Origin: Coleophoma eucalyptorum
Taxonomy: Eukaryota > Ascomycota > Leotiomycetes > Helotiales > Dermateaceae
Direction of reading: 5' to 3'
DNA: 64,000 nt
NCBI GenBank assembly: GCA_026120035.1
Contig: JALRME010000016.1
Location: 124,001-188,000, forward strand
Part shown: positions 31,518-43,822 of the stretch, piece after piece
Layout of the letters: each line of letters starts with the position of its first letter
Position numbering within the stretch: the first letter of the stretch is position 1
Notes under the pieces: generated by a model
What the model saw: only the letters and a program-made list of their open reading frames with translations
Databases searched by the model: none
Told to the model about the DNA's origin: nothing
Program-made: the position numbers and the translations under genes

Positions 31518-33818
31518 ATGTCGGAATGTGACAACGATAATCCTAGCTGCCGAGAAAGACAAACTGCCGGTAGAGGCTCTGTGAGACGTCGTAGGCAGCG
31601 TTTGAGCTGCGATGCATGCAGAAAATCCAAGATTGGGTGCGATGCAGCGATTATGACTGGGGCCAAGTGCTCTAATTGCTTGCGAAGGAAACATCAGTGT
31701 ATCATCAGCGTATGTCTTGACGAATATCTAGTAGAGTATATTGTCAGCAAACTGTCACAGAGGCTCTTCTGATGACCCGTTTAGGGGCGTAAGGATCTTC
31801 AGCAGAAATCAGCAAAGGGCAAACAGAAGACAGACTCGGTGGTCATATCTAAATTCTCTACACTACACGATATCATCGCAAGCATCGCAAATTCACCCCC
31901 ATCGGACTTCGAACAGGAAAAATGTCGGCGGCACCAGTCATTAAAGTTGCACGATATGCTTTGGGATGTATTTGTCAATGTCTTTGAGTTACGCGTGACT
32001 TCATGGATGGCGAGTGGCTGTTATCCCTTTCAAGAGACATATCTGGTATGTTTTCTCATCCAAGTATTATTACCCTCTGAAATTTTCAGTTGTTAGCGAT
32101 AAAGCCTTTACTCTCTACTTTGGTCATCAGACTTGACAATGAAGTGAAATTGGGGCGCAACAGAGACCATTCAACATCTCCTACAGCTGCACGAGATTAC
32201 GAGCGGGAACGAGAAGATGACGATTTGATCAACCAAGCCTTCATAAGCGCTATACATGCATACTCTATGCGTTGGCTGAGGGGTCCTGAAAATTATAAAC
32301 CTGGCTCTGAAAGCGGTATTGAATCGCCAGTACAAGAAAAGATGTCCAGCACTATTTGGCATCAAGCACGCCAAAGAATACAATCTGCCATGTCAATTCC
32401 AAGTTATCGTTCGGTCCTTGCTCTACATATATTTGGCCTGACACCAGTTCCTCCGCATCATGACGATGAACATATTCGTGATCTCTGTACCGAAATCGCA
32501 CTGAATCATCAAAATCGTCTTTGCGAAGAGAATAGCAAAGGGTTTCTATCACATCTCACGGCAGCCTCCGCTCCCTGGTCTGACTCTCCCTGTTCTAACT
32601 CAGAAGAACAACAAAACCAACTTGACGGACTGGAACCATTGAGTCTACAAAACATGTTATATTGGTTTAGCTTAACATGTGACATCTCTAGATCATTGAC
32701 ACGATCTTGCACTTCTATACTCATTCCGGGTTTTACAGGAGACGTAAAAGTGTGGAATCTTGTGGAGAAAAACGTGAATCATTTCGAGGAGACTTTTGGA
32801 GCTCTGCGTTACATTGATGGACCGATGTCAGATGCCTCGGCGGCTGTCATCTTACAACACGCGTCCGCCAGTTATAAAATGTTCTGGGGTGCTGTTGTCC
32901 AGGTTCAAAACGCCGTGAAGCTTTACCAGGCTCCAATATTAGAACTAACCCTTTCTAACGCCTTAAGACAAATGATAAGGTTCAATGAAGTATTCAAATT
33001 GCTTCTAGATCGTTGCGGTAGGGACATTATGCTACTGAGCGAACGATATCAGCTCCATTATGGTATGTTCCTTTAAGTCTGATAATAATGATGAGCAAGG
33101 TCTGACTTCCTTTCCAGTCTTAGTTGTTATACACTTCCATCTAGCAGTTCTAATTCTGCTAGATACAATTCCGGAATCAGCAAAGACAGATTCCATGGTG
33201 TTTGAGCATCAAGTATTGCGAAAAGGATCGTGCGTAGCTACAACTAATGTTATCAGTATCGCTCTCCAAATAGATAAAGCCACTTTGCAGGACAGATTCA
33301 TTGGGAGTATACTTATGCTTGATCCTTGTCCTGACAACCTGGTCCTGGCTATTCAACGAACGGCGTCTTCACTGGTAATGCTTCACAAAGTAGGTGAAAT
33401 CTCGATAAGAACACTGAATACCATGTTTTCAGTACTTGTTAGCGCGTTGAAGCAAGTCTCCGATACATCTCAAGGTGGCTCAGATGAAATTGCGATCCTC
33501 GAGAACACATTGTCTGAAATCAAGGGAAATGTATCCGAAACTGAAGCATTAACGCCACAGGCGACAAAGGGCTGCTTCGTGATGGAGAAAGCCTTCGAGC
33601 AGCTTAGAAAGGAAGTCCACGCGAATCCAAATCCTATGGTTTCAAATCTGGCAATCCATGGAGACAACAGTCTTTCCACTATTTCCAATCAATGTAATAC
33701 ACCATCGACTGATCATAGACTCACGACTGGTTGGAATCTTGAGGTATGTCTACTTGAAATATTCATCTGTGCTGCAAAGCCTAACAATACATAGGAGTTC
33801 CTACATTTGTCTCCGTAG
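31518..33818 (+). CDS. Zn2Cys6 transcription factor
   Basis: Five exons: 31518-31709, 31785-32045, 32090-33062, 33118-33743, 33795-33818, giving 691 residues. The zinc cluster CDACRKSKIGC...CSNCLRRKHQC starts at residue 31, behind a basic RRRRQR stretch, with spacing C-x2-C-x6-C-x9-C-x2-C-x6-C. A linker follows, then a long helical region with MRWLRG, QARQRIQSAMSIPSYRS, HIFGLTPVP and MLYWFSLTCDISRS, matching the middle-homology domain of fungal regulators. The very short last exon (EFLHLSP) is predicted from a good GTATGT...CATAG intron and ends the frame; without it the protein would run about 15 residues into intron sequence. Its neighbours, an MFS exporter and an SDR, are possible targets. 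Confidence 0.88.
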
Positions 33819-34215
33819 TTTAAATATAGATAGGAAGTTGCCTTCTTCTTTAGTCAACTTGTCGATCCAACCGTAGATTAAGTGCAAGATTTTCATCGGT
33901 ATCAATACACAGGCTTGGGACATTTAAAGCAACTATTTCTGCACAGCATTGAGAAGAATGTAGTATATAAACAACTTAAAACTTTGCTGAAGCAACATAG
34001 AAAATTTACGAAAGGGGGCCTAGGAATCAGGCGTTACAAAATGCTCTCCAAAGTTATTTGACATCTGTAAGAATTAATCATATTGCAATGGCTATCTTCT
34101 CACAGTTTTGAATCCTCAGCAACCACTTCTGATGTGACAATGAGCCTCTTGGGTACAAGCTGCCAATGGATAATCTGTGCGGTCTGTCGCATATTTTACA
34201 TAATAGCCTTTTCCA
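33819..34215. other. Spacer between converging regulator and MFS genes
   Basis: About 400 AT-rich bases with no gene seen. It holds two 3' ends. Confidence 0.5.
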
Positions 34216-36327
34216 CTATGGACCATGCTTCGCACGCTTACTATTCTTACGGATACTGTCACCAAACTAGCCATGATATTAGACTTTTGACATATTGAAC
34301 CAGCGAAGGTTAGACCTACAATGTACAAAACAAATGGAATGGGGATAAAAATTATTGATAAGCCCCCTAATAGAGAGCTTGCGCCGCCGACGCCAAGTTT
34401 ATTATACATTGCTCGCGACTAATCAAACAAACACATTAGTTTTGTTTGGGCATGGATAAGGTCCGAAAGATGCTTACAAAGAGGGGGAATGCAGCACCAA
34501 ATGTCGATCGCACGAACGCATTTCCTCCAAAAACTGATGCTGCGTACTGAGGATAAGTGATGCCGAGATAATTTAACACAGGGTTGAATAGCAATACCAC
34601 ACCAAAAGTAAAGAACGCGGACCCGGTTATGGGTACAATCCAATGAATTGACTCTCTGGCAGTCCAGCCAAACCAGAAAAGACAAATGGGAATTGCACAT
34701 GCTCCCACACATGCTGGTGGAATGAATATTTCGGGTCTTATATCGCCGTCCTTGGAGAACTCCGGCCTAATTTTGACGTGGTAATACCAGAGATAGAGTG
34801 GCACAACAACAACACCGCCAATAAGAATTCCCAAAAAGCACATTCCTTCTTCACCAAGAGAGAAATTGTAGATACCAGCAAAGACTATGTCAAAGGATTC
34901 AAACCAAACATAGAGCAGACCATAGATCAGTGCCACGTAGAGGTTGACGAAGAGTATTATTGGTTCAAGAAAGGTCAGTGAGAAGGCTTGAACCACACTA
35001 GTATGAATACTTCTCATCAAAGACATCTCAACCCCTGAGACTGCAACTTGAGACTTTATATTGTTGTTTCTCGTCAGATTTCGGATTCTTTGAGCTCGGT
35101 AGTAGAGGATGCTGTTGCTGCTGGTTTCTGGGAGGAAGACAAATAAGACCACGAATGTAAATCCAGTGATACACATTAAGGACCAAATTGTCCAAGTCCA
35201 ACCTACAAGTGAGATCAGCAGAGTTGTTGAGAGACAATAAATTCATGGCACGAGTGAACCCACCCATTGATTCTGTGACGAACCCACCGATTAGAGGACC
35301 CAAAACTGGACCGCATACCCCTAAGGCTCCCCAAGTAGCAATGCCATAAGCTCGGTTCGATGGCTCATACATGTCACTAATGGAAGCACCACCAGTCGCA
35401 AATATAGGCGAACCAAAAAATCCTAATGTATTATTAGTTGAAGATCACCAGAACAAGGGCATAATATTTTGTTACCTGAGATGAACCGAAAGACACTACT
35501 GCTGTATTAGTTTCTACTACGAAAAAGCACTAGGAAACATAAAAGCCTCTTACAGTATCATGCTAATGTTTGTTGCCAATCCAATCGGGATTTGAAGGAG
35601 AACAAACACTGCCAGTGTCCATACATACACTGGGTTACGACCAATTTTTGGAATTTCAGACATTGGCGACCACAGCATAGGTCCTAAACCATATCCACTG
35701 TTTGACCAATAAGTATAGAATCACTCTTTATATGTTTAATTTTATGACGGTTCAAATGTTGAAGGAGATCTGATTTTTGGACTTACAGAACAAAAAGAGT
35801 CAGACCAAGGGTTGCAACGACGTCACTCACGTCGAACTGATTCATGACACCCAACTCCCCAGATGTGTAAATCGAACTGCCCATATAAACAACAAAATTC
35901 AGGAAACAGAGCTGAAATGTTACAAAGAGTTTTTTCCCCGAGGTCCAATTTGTCGGATTCTATAGCGAGACACAGAAGCAAGAGTTAGTATAACGTTTCA
36001 ATTTCCGAACTACTTCGTAGGACAGAGAAACAAATCTACCTCTGGATCTTCAGGTCCATACCAGTCCACATTACTCGGTCTGTAACCATTGCTTGAGGAT
36101 TCGGAGTCCCTGTAGCCCTTTTCAGGGCCTTCAATCGTGCTCTGTTGTCTCTGTTGTACTTGTTGATGCATGGCCTCCGCAGTTTGAGAAACAGTAGAGT
36201 CAACGATATCGCTGGCGTAGAGAGAAGGGTCTTTCTCATCGGGAAAGCGTAAGAGCTTTCCGTTCGAAACTAATCGTAAGAGTTGTCCGAAAGAAGTCCC
36301 ACGAATGTACGAGTAATCGGCGCCCAT
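34216..36327 (-). CDS. MFS transporter, DHA1 (polyamine/drug exporter) type
   Basis: Eight exons on the minus strand: 36327-36040, 35959-35787, 35697-35554, 35498-35476, 35422-35264, 35202-34478, 34418-34320, 34266-34216, giving 553 residues. Exon 4 is only 23 nt. A long hydrophilic N-terminal tail ends in DWYGPEDPENPTNW, the hallmark of this subfamily before helix 1. Then come VYMGSSIYTSG, TLFVLGYGLGPMLWSPMSEI (across a junction), RFISGFFGSPIFATGGASI, DMYEPSNRAYGIATWGA and GPLIGGFV (antiporter motif C), and LFVFLPETSSNSIL. The C-terminus closes with FVLYIFGDSIRKNSKRAK after the last junction. It should be a proton-driven exporter in the plasma membrane. It is divergent from the SDR gene at 36961, sharing a 633-bp promoter. 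Confidence 0.92.
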
Positions 36328-36960
36328 TGCGAAGCGGAGATTAGATAAAGCTATTGCCTTTATTGTTTGAAAGTATAAGTCTCTGAAGTAAATTGTGAAA
36401 GTGAGTGGCTTGTGTCACCAAGTGGCAAGCAATGCAACAAGAACAGGGATTGAAATGGTAAGATTTTTTAGAACGAAGCGATGTTGTAAGTCTGCAAGTA
36501 TAGAAGCAAGAAGAAGACACCGAAGAGGAGGGAAAGAAAAAGAGCTTTCCGGAGCTTAGAGATAAATCCGACTTAAGTAACTGATTTTATTAGACTGGCT
36601 CTCTGTACCCCTAATTCTAAGCTCTGAACTGTGAAAGTTATAATTAGGCGATGTACAGAGTCACGGGAACGGAGATACGGAGAAATAGAAGAAGCTATAC
36701 ATGAGTATGTAATTACCTACATTATCAAATGCGCTGTGTTAAATTTGACACCACAAAATTATTACAAAATGTGTTCTAATAGTAACAGTGAGGCAACAAC
36801 AGACCCAGCTTCTGGGTGAATGGCCGATCACGTGATCGGTATTTGTCTGGCGAGTATGTAGGTAGATTTGACATAAAAGGAAGTATGTTTCACTCTCGAT
36901 TTGAAAGTTCAGAATAACGCTTTGAACCGCAGATTTTGATCACTATCAAACTTGGTGAAA
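36328..36960. promoter_or_regulatory. Shared divergent promoter of MFS and SDR genes
   Basis: 633 bases between two start codons that face away from each other. It contains the palindromic word GATCACGTGATC near 36825, about 135 bp before the SDR start, with a CACGTG E-box core of bHLH sites at its centre. No gene lies inside. Confidence 0.55.
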
Positions 36961-37878
36961 ATGTCTACAAGTGTCCTTATTACCGGGGCAAATCGGGGTA
37001 CGTTTAAATTCCCAACGTGGATCAGCATGTAAGAACCGGTGCTGATTTCAAAATACAATAAAGGTTTAGGTCGGGCATTTGTAGAGGTATTTCTCAGTCG
37101 ACCATATACCATCGTAATCGCTGCTGTTAGAGATCCTTCGACTGAAACAGCTACTGCTTTACAAACCATTCTCCCCTCTCAGGGGAGCAATCTCATCATC
37201 GTCAAGATCGATAGTACATCTCCTACAGACCCGCAGCAGGCCATAAAATACTTAAAAGCTCACCATGAGATTCAGAAATTGGATGTTGTGATTGCAAGTG
37301 CTGGTATTGCCAACTATCTAGGTCCAGCTGTCGAGACTCCAGTCGACATTTTGCAAAACCACTTCAACATCAACACAATCGCGCCACTCATGTTATTTCA
37401 AGCAAGCTGGCCGCTGTTAAAGCAATCAAAGTGCCCTAAGTTTGTGGTTTTGACGTCCACCATATCTTCAATCTCTGCTATGGAATCTCTGCCTATTCAA
37501 GCAATGGCATATGGAGTTTCGAAAGTTGGAGTCAACTACATTACTCAAAAGTTACATTTTGAACACCCCGAGCTTGTCACAGTTCTTATATCACCAGGGT
37601 AGGACATTCTGTCTATATTTTAAATCTCATAGACCTTGCCACTAACTAATTGTACAAAGGTTTGTTCAGACAGACATGGGAAATGCTGGGGCAAGAGGCC
37701 AAGGAATGAGTGAGGCACCCGATACTATAGAGGAAAGTATTCGTGGCATGATGTTGAAGGTAAGCGAATAGCTTGATATTGCCCCGGTAGACAATGACTG
37801 ACTTAAAAGATTGATAATGCTACAAGAGAAACCTCAAAAACATTCCAGAGCTTCGACAATACGAAATACGATTGGTAG
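36961..37878 (+). CDS. SDR oxidoreductase (norsolorinate ketoreductase-like)
   Basis: Four exons: 36961-36997, 37064-37598, 37660-37759, 37810-37878, giving 246 residues. The first junction completes TGANRGLGRAF, the NADP(H)-binding motif. Then come RDPSTET, DVVIASAGIANYLGP (the NNAG equivalent is ASAG), the Ser of VLTSTISS, and the Tyr and Lys of YGVSKVGVNY. LISPGFVQTDMG is completed across intron 2. The C-terminus IDNATRETSKTFQ fits fungal members such as the aflatoxin-type ketoreductases and their many relatives. It would reduce a ketone or oxidise an alcohol with NADP(H) in the cytosol. It shares a promoter region with the MFS exporter, so the pair may be co-expressed. Confidence 0.9.
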
Positions 37879-38345
37879 TTCAGAAACAAGGAAATTCTAC
37901 CAGTCGATTTTACATTGATGTCATCGGGTACACATCACTTAGAAGTTATGATATTGTTAGATAACTCCAAATTTGAGACCTCTCCAAACTGATTGTTGAT
38001 TTATCATAATTAAGGCACATAAACGCTCTGTCAAGCGCGCAGGAAATATTTTGACAAGTATTCTCTCTTTATTCAAATTTAAGAAGCTCTAACCTAGCTT
38101 ATCTTGTGATCTTTATTATAGAGTTTAATAATGTCAGTCTCTAAATCAGGATGCAAACCCGCAACCCGCTGAACGCTTCACACGCGAGAGAAAGATATTA
38201 ACAATCGTATCTGCAATGCCTTATTATCATTTCATTCAAGACAACGTCATCTGGAAGACTGTATGCAATGTGCTACGCCGTAAGACCTGACAATGACTAG
38301 ATCATGATGGTTATAAACTGAATGTTGTTCTAATCTACAGCGAAC
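37879..38345. other. Spacer between converging SDR and siderophore transporter genes
   Basis: Nearly 470 AT-rich bases with no gene or repeat seen. Confidence 0.5.
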
Positions 38346-40088
38346 TTAAAAGACATGACCTCTGGTCTGGTTAATGCCAATAATCCTGATATCTCGCCAC
38401 ATAACCACTGCTACAATACCAACAACCCAAACAGCAGTACCCGTAATCAACATCATCATCTGCGCATCCCCATACGCGTGCTGGATCGCAATCCGAACAG
38501 ACGAACCCATCGGGTACGATAACTGGACCGTGATGTCTTCATAGATTCTGAGCAGATTAGGTAGTTCTGAATCAGGTAGATATTCAGCGAGTTTCCTTGG
38601 GAGAATACCCTGCCAAATAGCGGCGGCAACAGTCAGGCCAATTGCGCCACCAATATTACCGAACAGTCCTAATATAGCCAGAACAACAGCAATCTGCTGA
38701 TGTGAAGCGGCTGCCATAGCAGCGATCTCATCGCAGATAATGATAGTTCCAGAAGCAAAAGAAATCAAGATCTGGCACATGACGATATATCCAATGTTAG
38801 CACCGGGCTGGCGGAAGTAGATCATTAGACCTATCCCAAAGATGATTAAAGGAATACCAAAGTTGAGGCACACGAGCTTATAGCGTCCAGTATAGTGTAT
38901 CAGCAGGCCGATGGCGAGAGAGCATAATACGGACCCAACGGTGTATACCTGGACAACATAACTAGCCTCGGCAACACTCAGCCCACTCACCACCTGAAGG
39001 AAAGAGCTGAAGTAGATATTCCAGCAGTAGAAACTAACAAACAGCGTGGCAGAAAGGATGCAGGCTCCAAAAACTGTACGATCCAGGAGGAGGGAATAGG
39101 GAATAAACGTGACAGGCGCCCAGAATTTCTCCCATATGGTGAAGATAATTATAAGAACAATACCGATGACTAAGAGGCAGATGATAAGGGGAGAGTGCCA
39201 TCCTTTAGGTTGTAAAGTGTAAAGGTTGAATGGCAGCAGAAAAATAGCAACGCCGGCAGATAGTAGAATGAGACCGACAGCATCGAACTCGCGGCAGTAG
39301 TACAGAAAGGACTGCCAGGGTGTTCGTTGATTCTCACGCTTCGGGACAAGACCCTGCTTCTTGGCCTTGGAGAAATTATAAACCATGAGGCCAAAGAGTG
39401 GGAGGGTTATGACTGGTACAATAACCGTGAAGGTTCCAAAATACCAACGCCAGCCAGGTCCTGTCAAGTAAGCTGAAGAAATTGGCCCAGCTAACCAGCA
39501 GGTAATTAGATTAGGAGAACTGGCTAAAGCCTGCATGAGGCCTCGATTGCGCAGTGAAGATGTGTCGGCGACGAAGACACTAAAACTGTATTGTAGACCG
39601 TTGTTCCCAACTGTATAGAAGACTTGAGCGGCAGCATAGGCCTCGACGTTATTACATGCAGCCATCATGATAAGCCCAACGGTAGCGAGCAAGATGCAGA
39701 AAAGATAACCCTGAGGCCGGCCAAAAACATCCAAGATTTTCGCGAGAGTGAGATTGGTTACGCCGCCAATAACACTACTCAAAATTCCAACAGTCGGCGT
39801 GAGCGAGTGCTGCGCGAAAGCAGAGGTGACATAAGGATTAAGTGCAGCCGTAGAGCCCGAGAGTATGCCCTCAACAAAGTACGTGAGCCAGATCATAACA
39901 TAGGCGAAGATTAAGGAATTAGTAGTCCATACCAACGTCACAGCCTCAATGTTCTGAACACCGGGTTGTGTATTGGCATCCACGATGGACTTATCACCGT
40001 CGAGTTTGGGGGCCGAGTGCACGGGGTGCTCCAGGTCGCTTACGGCAACGGGTTCCTTTTCAAACCGATCGTTGGCTTCCGTAGTCAT
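38346..40088 (-). CDS. Siderophore-iron transporter (SIT/ARN family MFS)
   Basis: Single exon, 580 residues, about 14 membrane helices as usual for the family. After a hydrophilic N-terminus the helix 1 region reads YVMIWLTYFVEGI, followed by YVTSAFAQHSL, AKILDVFGRPQGY, VFYTVGNNGLQYSFSVFVAD and GWRWYFG, a set of motifs specific to fungal siderophore importers such as MirB and Arn proteins. The end has ILPRKLAEYLP in the extracellular loop before the last helix. It should import ferric siderophore chelates with protons. HGATAR-like words, for example CCAGATAA near 40630, lie upstream and could be sites for an iron GATA repressor, but GATA words are common in AT-rich DNA, so this is weak. The ferric reductase relic at 30-31 kb is the other iron-related gene. 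Confidence 0.92.
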   Translation of the reverse strand: MTTEANDRFEKEPVAVSDLEHPVHSAPKLDGDKSIVDANTQPGVQNIEAVTLVWTTNSLIFAYVMIWLTYFVEGILSGSTAALNPYVTSAFAQHSLTPTVGILSSVIGGVTNLTLAKILDVFGRPQGYLFCILLATVGLIMMAACNNVEAYAAAQVFYTVGNNGLQYSFSVFVADTSSLRNRGLMQALASSPNLITCWLAGPISSAYLTGPGWRWYFGTFTVIVPVITLPLFGLMVYNFSKAKKQGLVPKRENQRTPWQSFLYYCREFDAVGLILLSAGVAIFLLPFNLYTLQPKGWHSPLIICLLVIGIVLIIIFTIWEKFWAPVTFIPYSLLLDRTVFGACILSATLFVSFYCWNIYFSSFLQVVSGLSVAEASYVVQVYTVGSVLCSLAIGLLIHYTGRYKLVCLNFGIPLIIFGIGLMIYFRQPGANIGYIVMCQILISFASGTIIICDEIAAMAAASHQQIAVVLAILGLFGNIGGAIGLTVAAAIWQGILPRKLAEYLPDSELPNLLRIYEDITVQLSYPMGSSVRIAIQHAYGDAQMMMLITGTAVWVVGIVAVVMWRDIRIIGINQTRGHVF

Positions 40089-41375
40089 TGTCTGCTACTG
40101 GGAAAGGATAAACGCTGCTGAGGAGAGTATAGACAAGCGATGGTGATGCTGATGGTAAAATAGCTGAAATCGATTGGAAATACTAAGGTATACCAATGAA
40201 TATTAGTTAACAAAATGCCAACGACCCATGATGGTGGCTTACTAAAAATTAGTCTATTTCAACCCGTAAGACTCGGGATGTATACCTAAGTTAAATAGAG
40301 TACTTATAAAGGGGAGGATTCAGTGGTTTTAAAGCTCGGGGTCACTGAAAATATTCACCAAATAGAGGTTCCGACTAATGGAGGGGATTATACGTAAGAA
40401 AGACTAGCCAATGATAACAGCCTCAAACCTTCTCATTCTTCTCATCTGCATGCCGAAGCACACCATATAAACAGCAGTAATTGCGCAATTGAATCTAGAT
40501 TATTTCAATAGGCTCGAATCTTCTCATCGTATTACCCCCTCTAGATTAATTGTCTCGCTCTAGTCCATCTGTAGGAATAGCAGGTGTAAGATTTAAGTAC
40601 CTAGTTGCGATAAATCTAATCCAATTACAAGACCAGATAAAGTATCCACCATACATAGTTCCACTTAATTTAGGATAAAACTTGAAATTCTAAATGTGAT
40701 AGCCTACACCCAGATTTATTCTTCCAAATTTCCTTATCTAATAATGATAGCTCTTTGGGTTGAAAGCTCATTCGTTGGAGGGTGTTGAAATGTTAGGGGT
40801 TATAAGCGAGGTCACGCACCGCTCGATTTATATTGTCATTTTGATCACTTAAATAAGGTGGCCAAGGATCCATTTTTAAGTATATTGAATACTACTGCTA
40901 TTAATACTCTTTGAATTTGCGTGCGTGGCACTCCAGGTATGCTTCCTTTATATATATTGTATAACTCCTGTAGTATTTAATACACAGAAAGAACAGAGGG
41001 TAGAGGTGTCATGAAAATAGAATTAGATATCAGTAGGAATTTGGATACCGTGAGCTCCATCTTTACGTACGCAAATTCTAGCAATCCACTTTCCCACGAC
41101 TTTTACTTTCTACTTATAAGTAACAAGGCGTCGAATTATGTCTGATGTCACGTGTATTTCGGACCTCCTTCGGGCAAAGGGACACAAAAACTCCGCTTTG
41201 GGGACGATGCGGGGTTTTAGCGTCCTTTTTACAAGATGGTCCTGTGTGCAGCATCTCGCTCACGGCGTATTATTCTACGACAGAGGCATATCTCTCAGTA
41301 TAATAGAATTCGGGTTGCTGCTTCCATTTAAATTACCTGCCTATCAGAGGCGAGGGGGCTGTGGAATGAATCAGT
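40089..41375. promoter_or_regulatory. Divergent promoter between siderophore transporter and Zn2Cys6 gene
   Basis: 1.3 kb between divergent start codons, AT-rich except for 41150-41270. GATA words occur at several places. CGGACCTCCTTCGG near 41158 is the only notable CGG pair. The frame at 41138-41398 shows no family resemblance and overlaps the regulator start, so it is not called. Confidence 0.5.
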
Positions 41376-43822
41376 ATGCCAACAACACCAGACTTTGACC
41401 CACAATCAAGGTCAAGCGTCGCCACCGCTGCGAGGCCTCTACGCCGCTATGGATTTGCATGCTCAAACTGTCGAAGAAAGAAAATCCGTTGCAATGGCGA
41501 AAAGCCAATATGTTCAAACTGTCGTGGGCGCCTGAAAGAGACATGCTATTTTGGAAAGCAGGATTCCATGCAGATGCAGCTCGATTTGGCACAACAACAA
41601 ATCCGAGAATTAGAAAGCAAATTGTCAAATAATTCAAATTGCAATGCTATGCAAACACCAGCAGTAGATGTGCCACTTTCATCAGAAACTGTACCGTCAA
41701 CGCAGGAGAAGAGTGCAGCAGACCCTCAAGAAGGTACAGAGCCAGATGAACTCTTTTGGGCCCAAGTCAGTCTTGATGACCAGGGAAGTGTGAGTATATT
41801 TGTGAGCTTTTATCAAATGCATTACTCACCATACTGCAGCCAAACTACCATGGGTCCACATCTCGCTTTCATCTCGAGGTTGAGAAATCAAATGCGGCAA
41901 GGTCGACCGAGAGAAAAGGGCCATCATCAGCTTTCAGCTTAGAGTCTAACTTAAGATCCCTACGATCGAATTCGGAACTTCTGAAACGGGTCTGGGAACC
42001 ATTAGCATATGCAAAATTAGGTGAAGAAGACGATGTTGCTCCTGATGTTGCTTCTAGATTATTCCAGGTATATTGGACATGGCAGCACCCCCTACACAAT
42101 TGTGTTTATCGACCATGTGCGTATTACCCTCGTAATATGTTCTTAACATGCAAATAACCCCATGTTTTCTATAGCATTCTTCAGAGATATGGCTCTTGGA
42201 GGCCCTTTCTTTAACAAGTTTCTTCTTATGTCTATCTTCGCTCTCGCGGCCCGACATATTGATGACAGTGATTCTCTATTTGGTAACCTTGAAAGGGGAG
42301 AGCGATTTTTGGCCAAAGCGAAGACATTATTAATGACAGAGATGTCTCAACCAAGACCAGCAATCCCAACAATCCAGGGATTGCTAATACTTGGTGGACG
42401 TCAATGTGCTATTGGAAACAGTTCAGAAGGATGGTTGTATACCGGAATGGTATATCATATAGCCCAATATGGTTTAGAAAAGGAACTGATTTTGATTGGT
42501 ATAGGCGATCAGAATGCTGAAAGATGTTGGGCTACATCTCAATGCCCAGAGAATTCAAAGCTTTGAAGGTCTCAATCCTGCCGACATGGAAAGTCGAAAG
42601 AGGCTCTATTTATCAGCATATATCTGGGACAAGTGAGTTGACATACCTAATAACGCTTAACTTCTTAAACTCTGACATTTTTAAGGAGTATCAGTTTATG
42701 TCTGGGCAGACCCCCAACACTGACAGAATTACCAGTGTCCATTGATGACGTCCGTAGGTTATTAATACATGATTTTGGCAAGAATGTCGTTAACTTATGA
42801 GAAGTTGATCATTCTGATAACTCCGACCCATGGGAGCCAGTTCTTCTACATGGAATGAGTCAATATCCACCCACCCCATCTCTCAATACCTTGACATTTA
42901 AAGAATTCTGTCGAGTTGGAGAGGTGACTACTTATAAAAGAAAACCATGTTGGTAATGTTGCTAATAGCTTTTGCAGATCATCACACAAATTTATTCTAT
43001 TGTATATACCAGACGAAGAGCAGAATCTAATATCAAAGATTTAGATGACATAGAGAAGAGACTATGTTCTTGGTATACCGGACTGCCAGCTGCACTGAAA
43101 ATGGATAATATCGGAAACATAGAATTCTGCCCACCGCCCCATATATTTTCTTTGAAGTACGTTATAATCCTAAGTGATTACTCATTTATACTGACCCAAT
43201 TTTTTCAAAAGTCTGGTGTATCATACACTCTTGATCTTGATATACAGACCATTTCTTTCTACTCGTCATTCACCTGACCTACAACAACATGCTAAGTTAA
43301 TTTGCTCAGCTCATTCAGTTCAAATCAATGATCTCTTTGTTCTCTACGGACGTACATTCAATTATAACACTATGACGTACCTTGTCAGCTACTGTGTATA
43401 TACCGCTGCCACCATAAATGTCTATGATATAAAATCATCATACGGCATAGGACACAACGAGGCTGTAGCACGGTTAAGTGTCTCACTGAAGGTTCTTGAA
43501 TCAGAAGCAAAGCAAACAGTAAGTGTAGATTAAAACTAAAGGAAGTAATACTGACATGCACTAGCCTGGGATTAGAAGGAGTATTGATATAATTAAGAAG
43601 CAATTGAAAACCTGGGATGAAGATGAAGGTAACGTCAGCTCAGATCAGCCATATGATGGCAGTGACATAGCTGTAATACCGAGTTCTTCAACAATCCAAA
43701 ATTCTGAATCGTTGGAAATGGATATAATGGGAGGGGAGTACATGGATGCTGGTGGCGGCTTCCAACCTGATGCTTTCCATTGGACATTGGATGATACTTG
43801 GGATTTAAACCCTCAATTTTAG
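41376..43822 (+). CDS. Zn2Cys6 transcription factor, candidate regulator of the 44-51 kb genes
   Basis: Nine exons: 41376-41789, 41840-42116, 42175-42449, 42505-42632, 42686-42753, 42802-42923, 42978-43156, 43212-43518, 43565-43822; total 675 residues with a continuous frame. The zinc cluster has Cys at 29, 32, 39, 46, 49 and 57 (CSNCRRKKIRC, CSNCRGRLKETC), followed by a coiled coil (QLDLAQQQIRELESKL), the usual dimer element. The regulatory domain shows YRPSFFRDMALGG, GWLYTGMAIRMLKDVGLHLNA (completed across intron 3), SISLCLGRPPTLTELP across intron 4, and LVYHTLLILIYRPFLS. The acidic C-terminus (about the last 80 residues) may activate transcription. It lies directly upstream of three genes that share a CGG-N7-CCG palindrome, which suits a dimeric zinc-cluster protein. 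Confidence 0.92.

Noticed and set aside
38346..41375. GATA words upstream of the siderophore transporter as iron-repressor sites
   Set aside because: None near the gene matches the full iron GATA consensus, and GATA words are frequent in AT-rich DNA.
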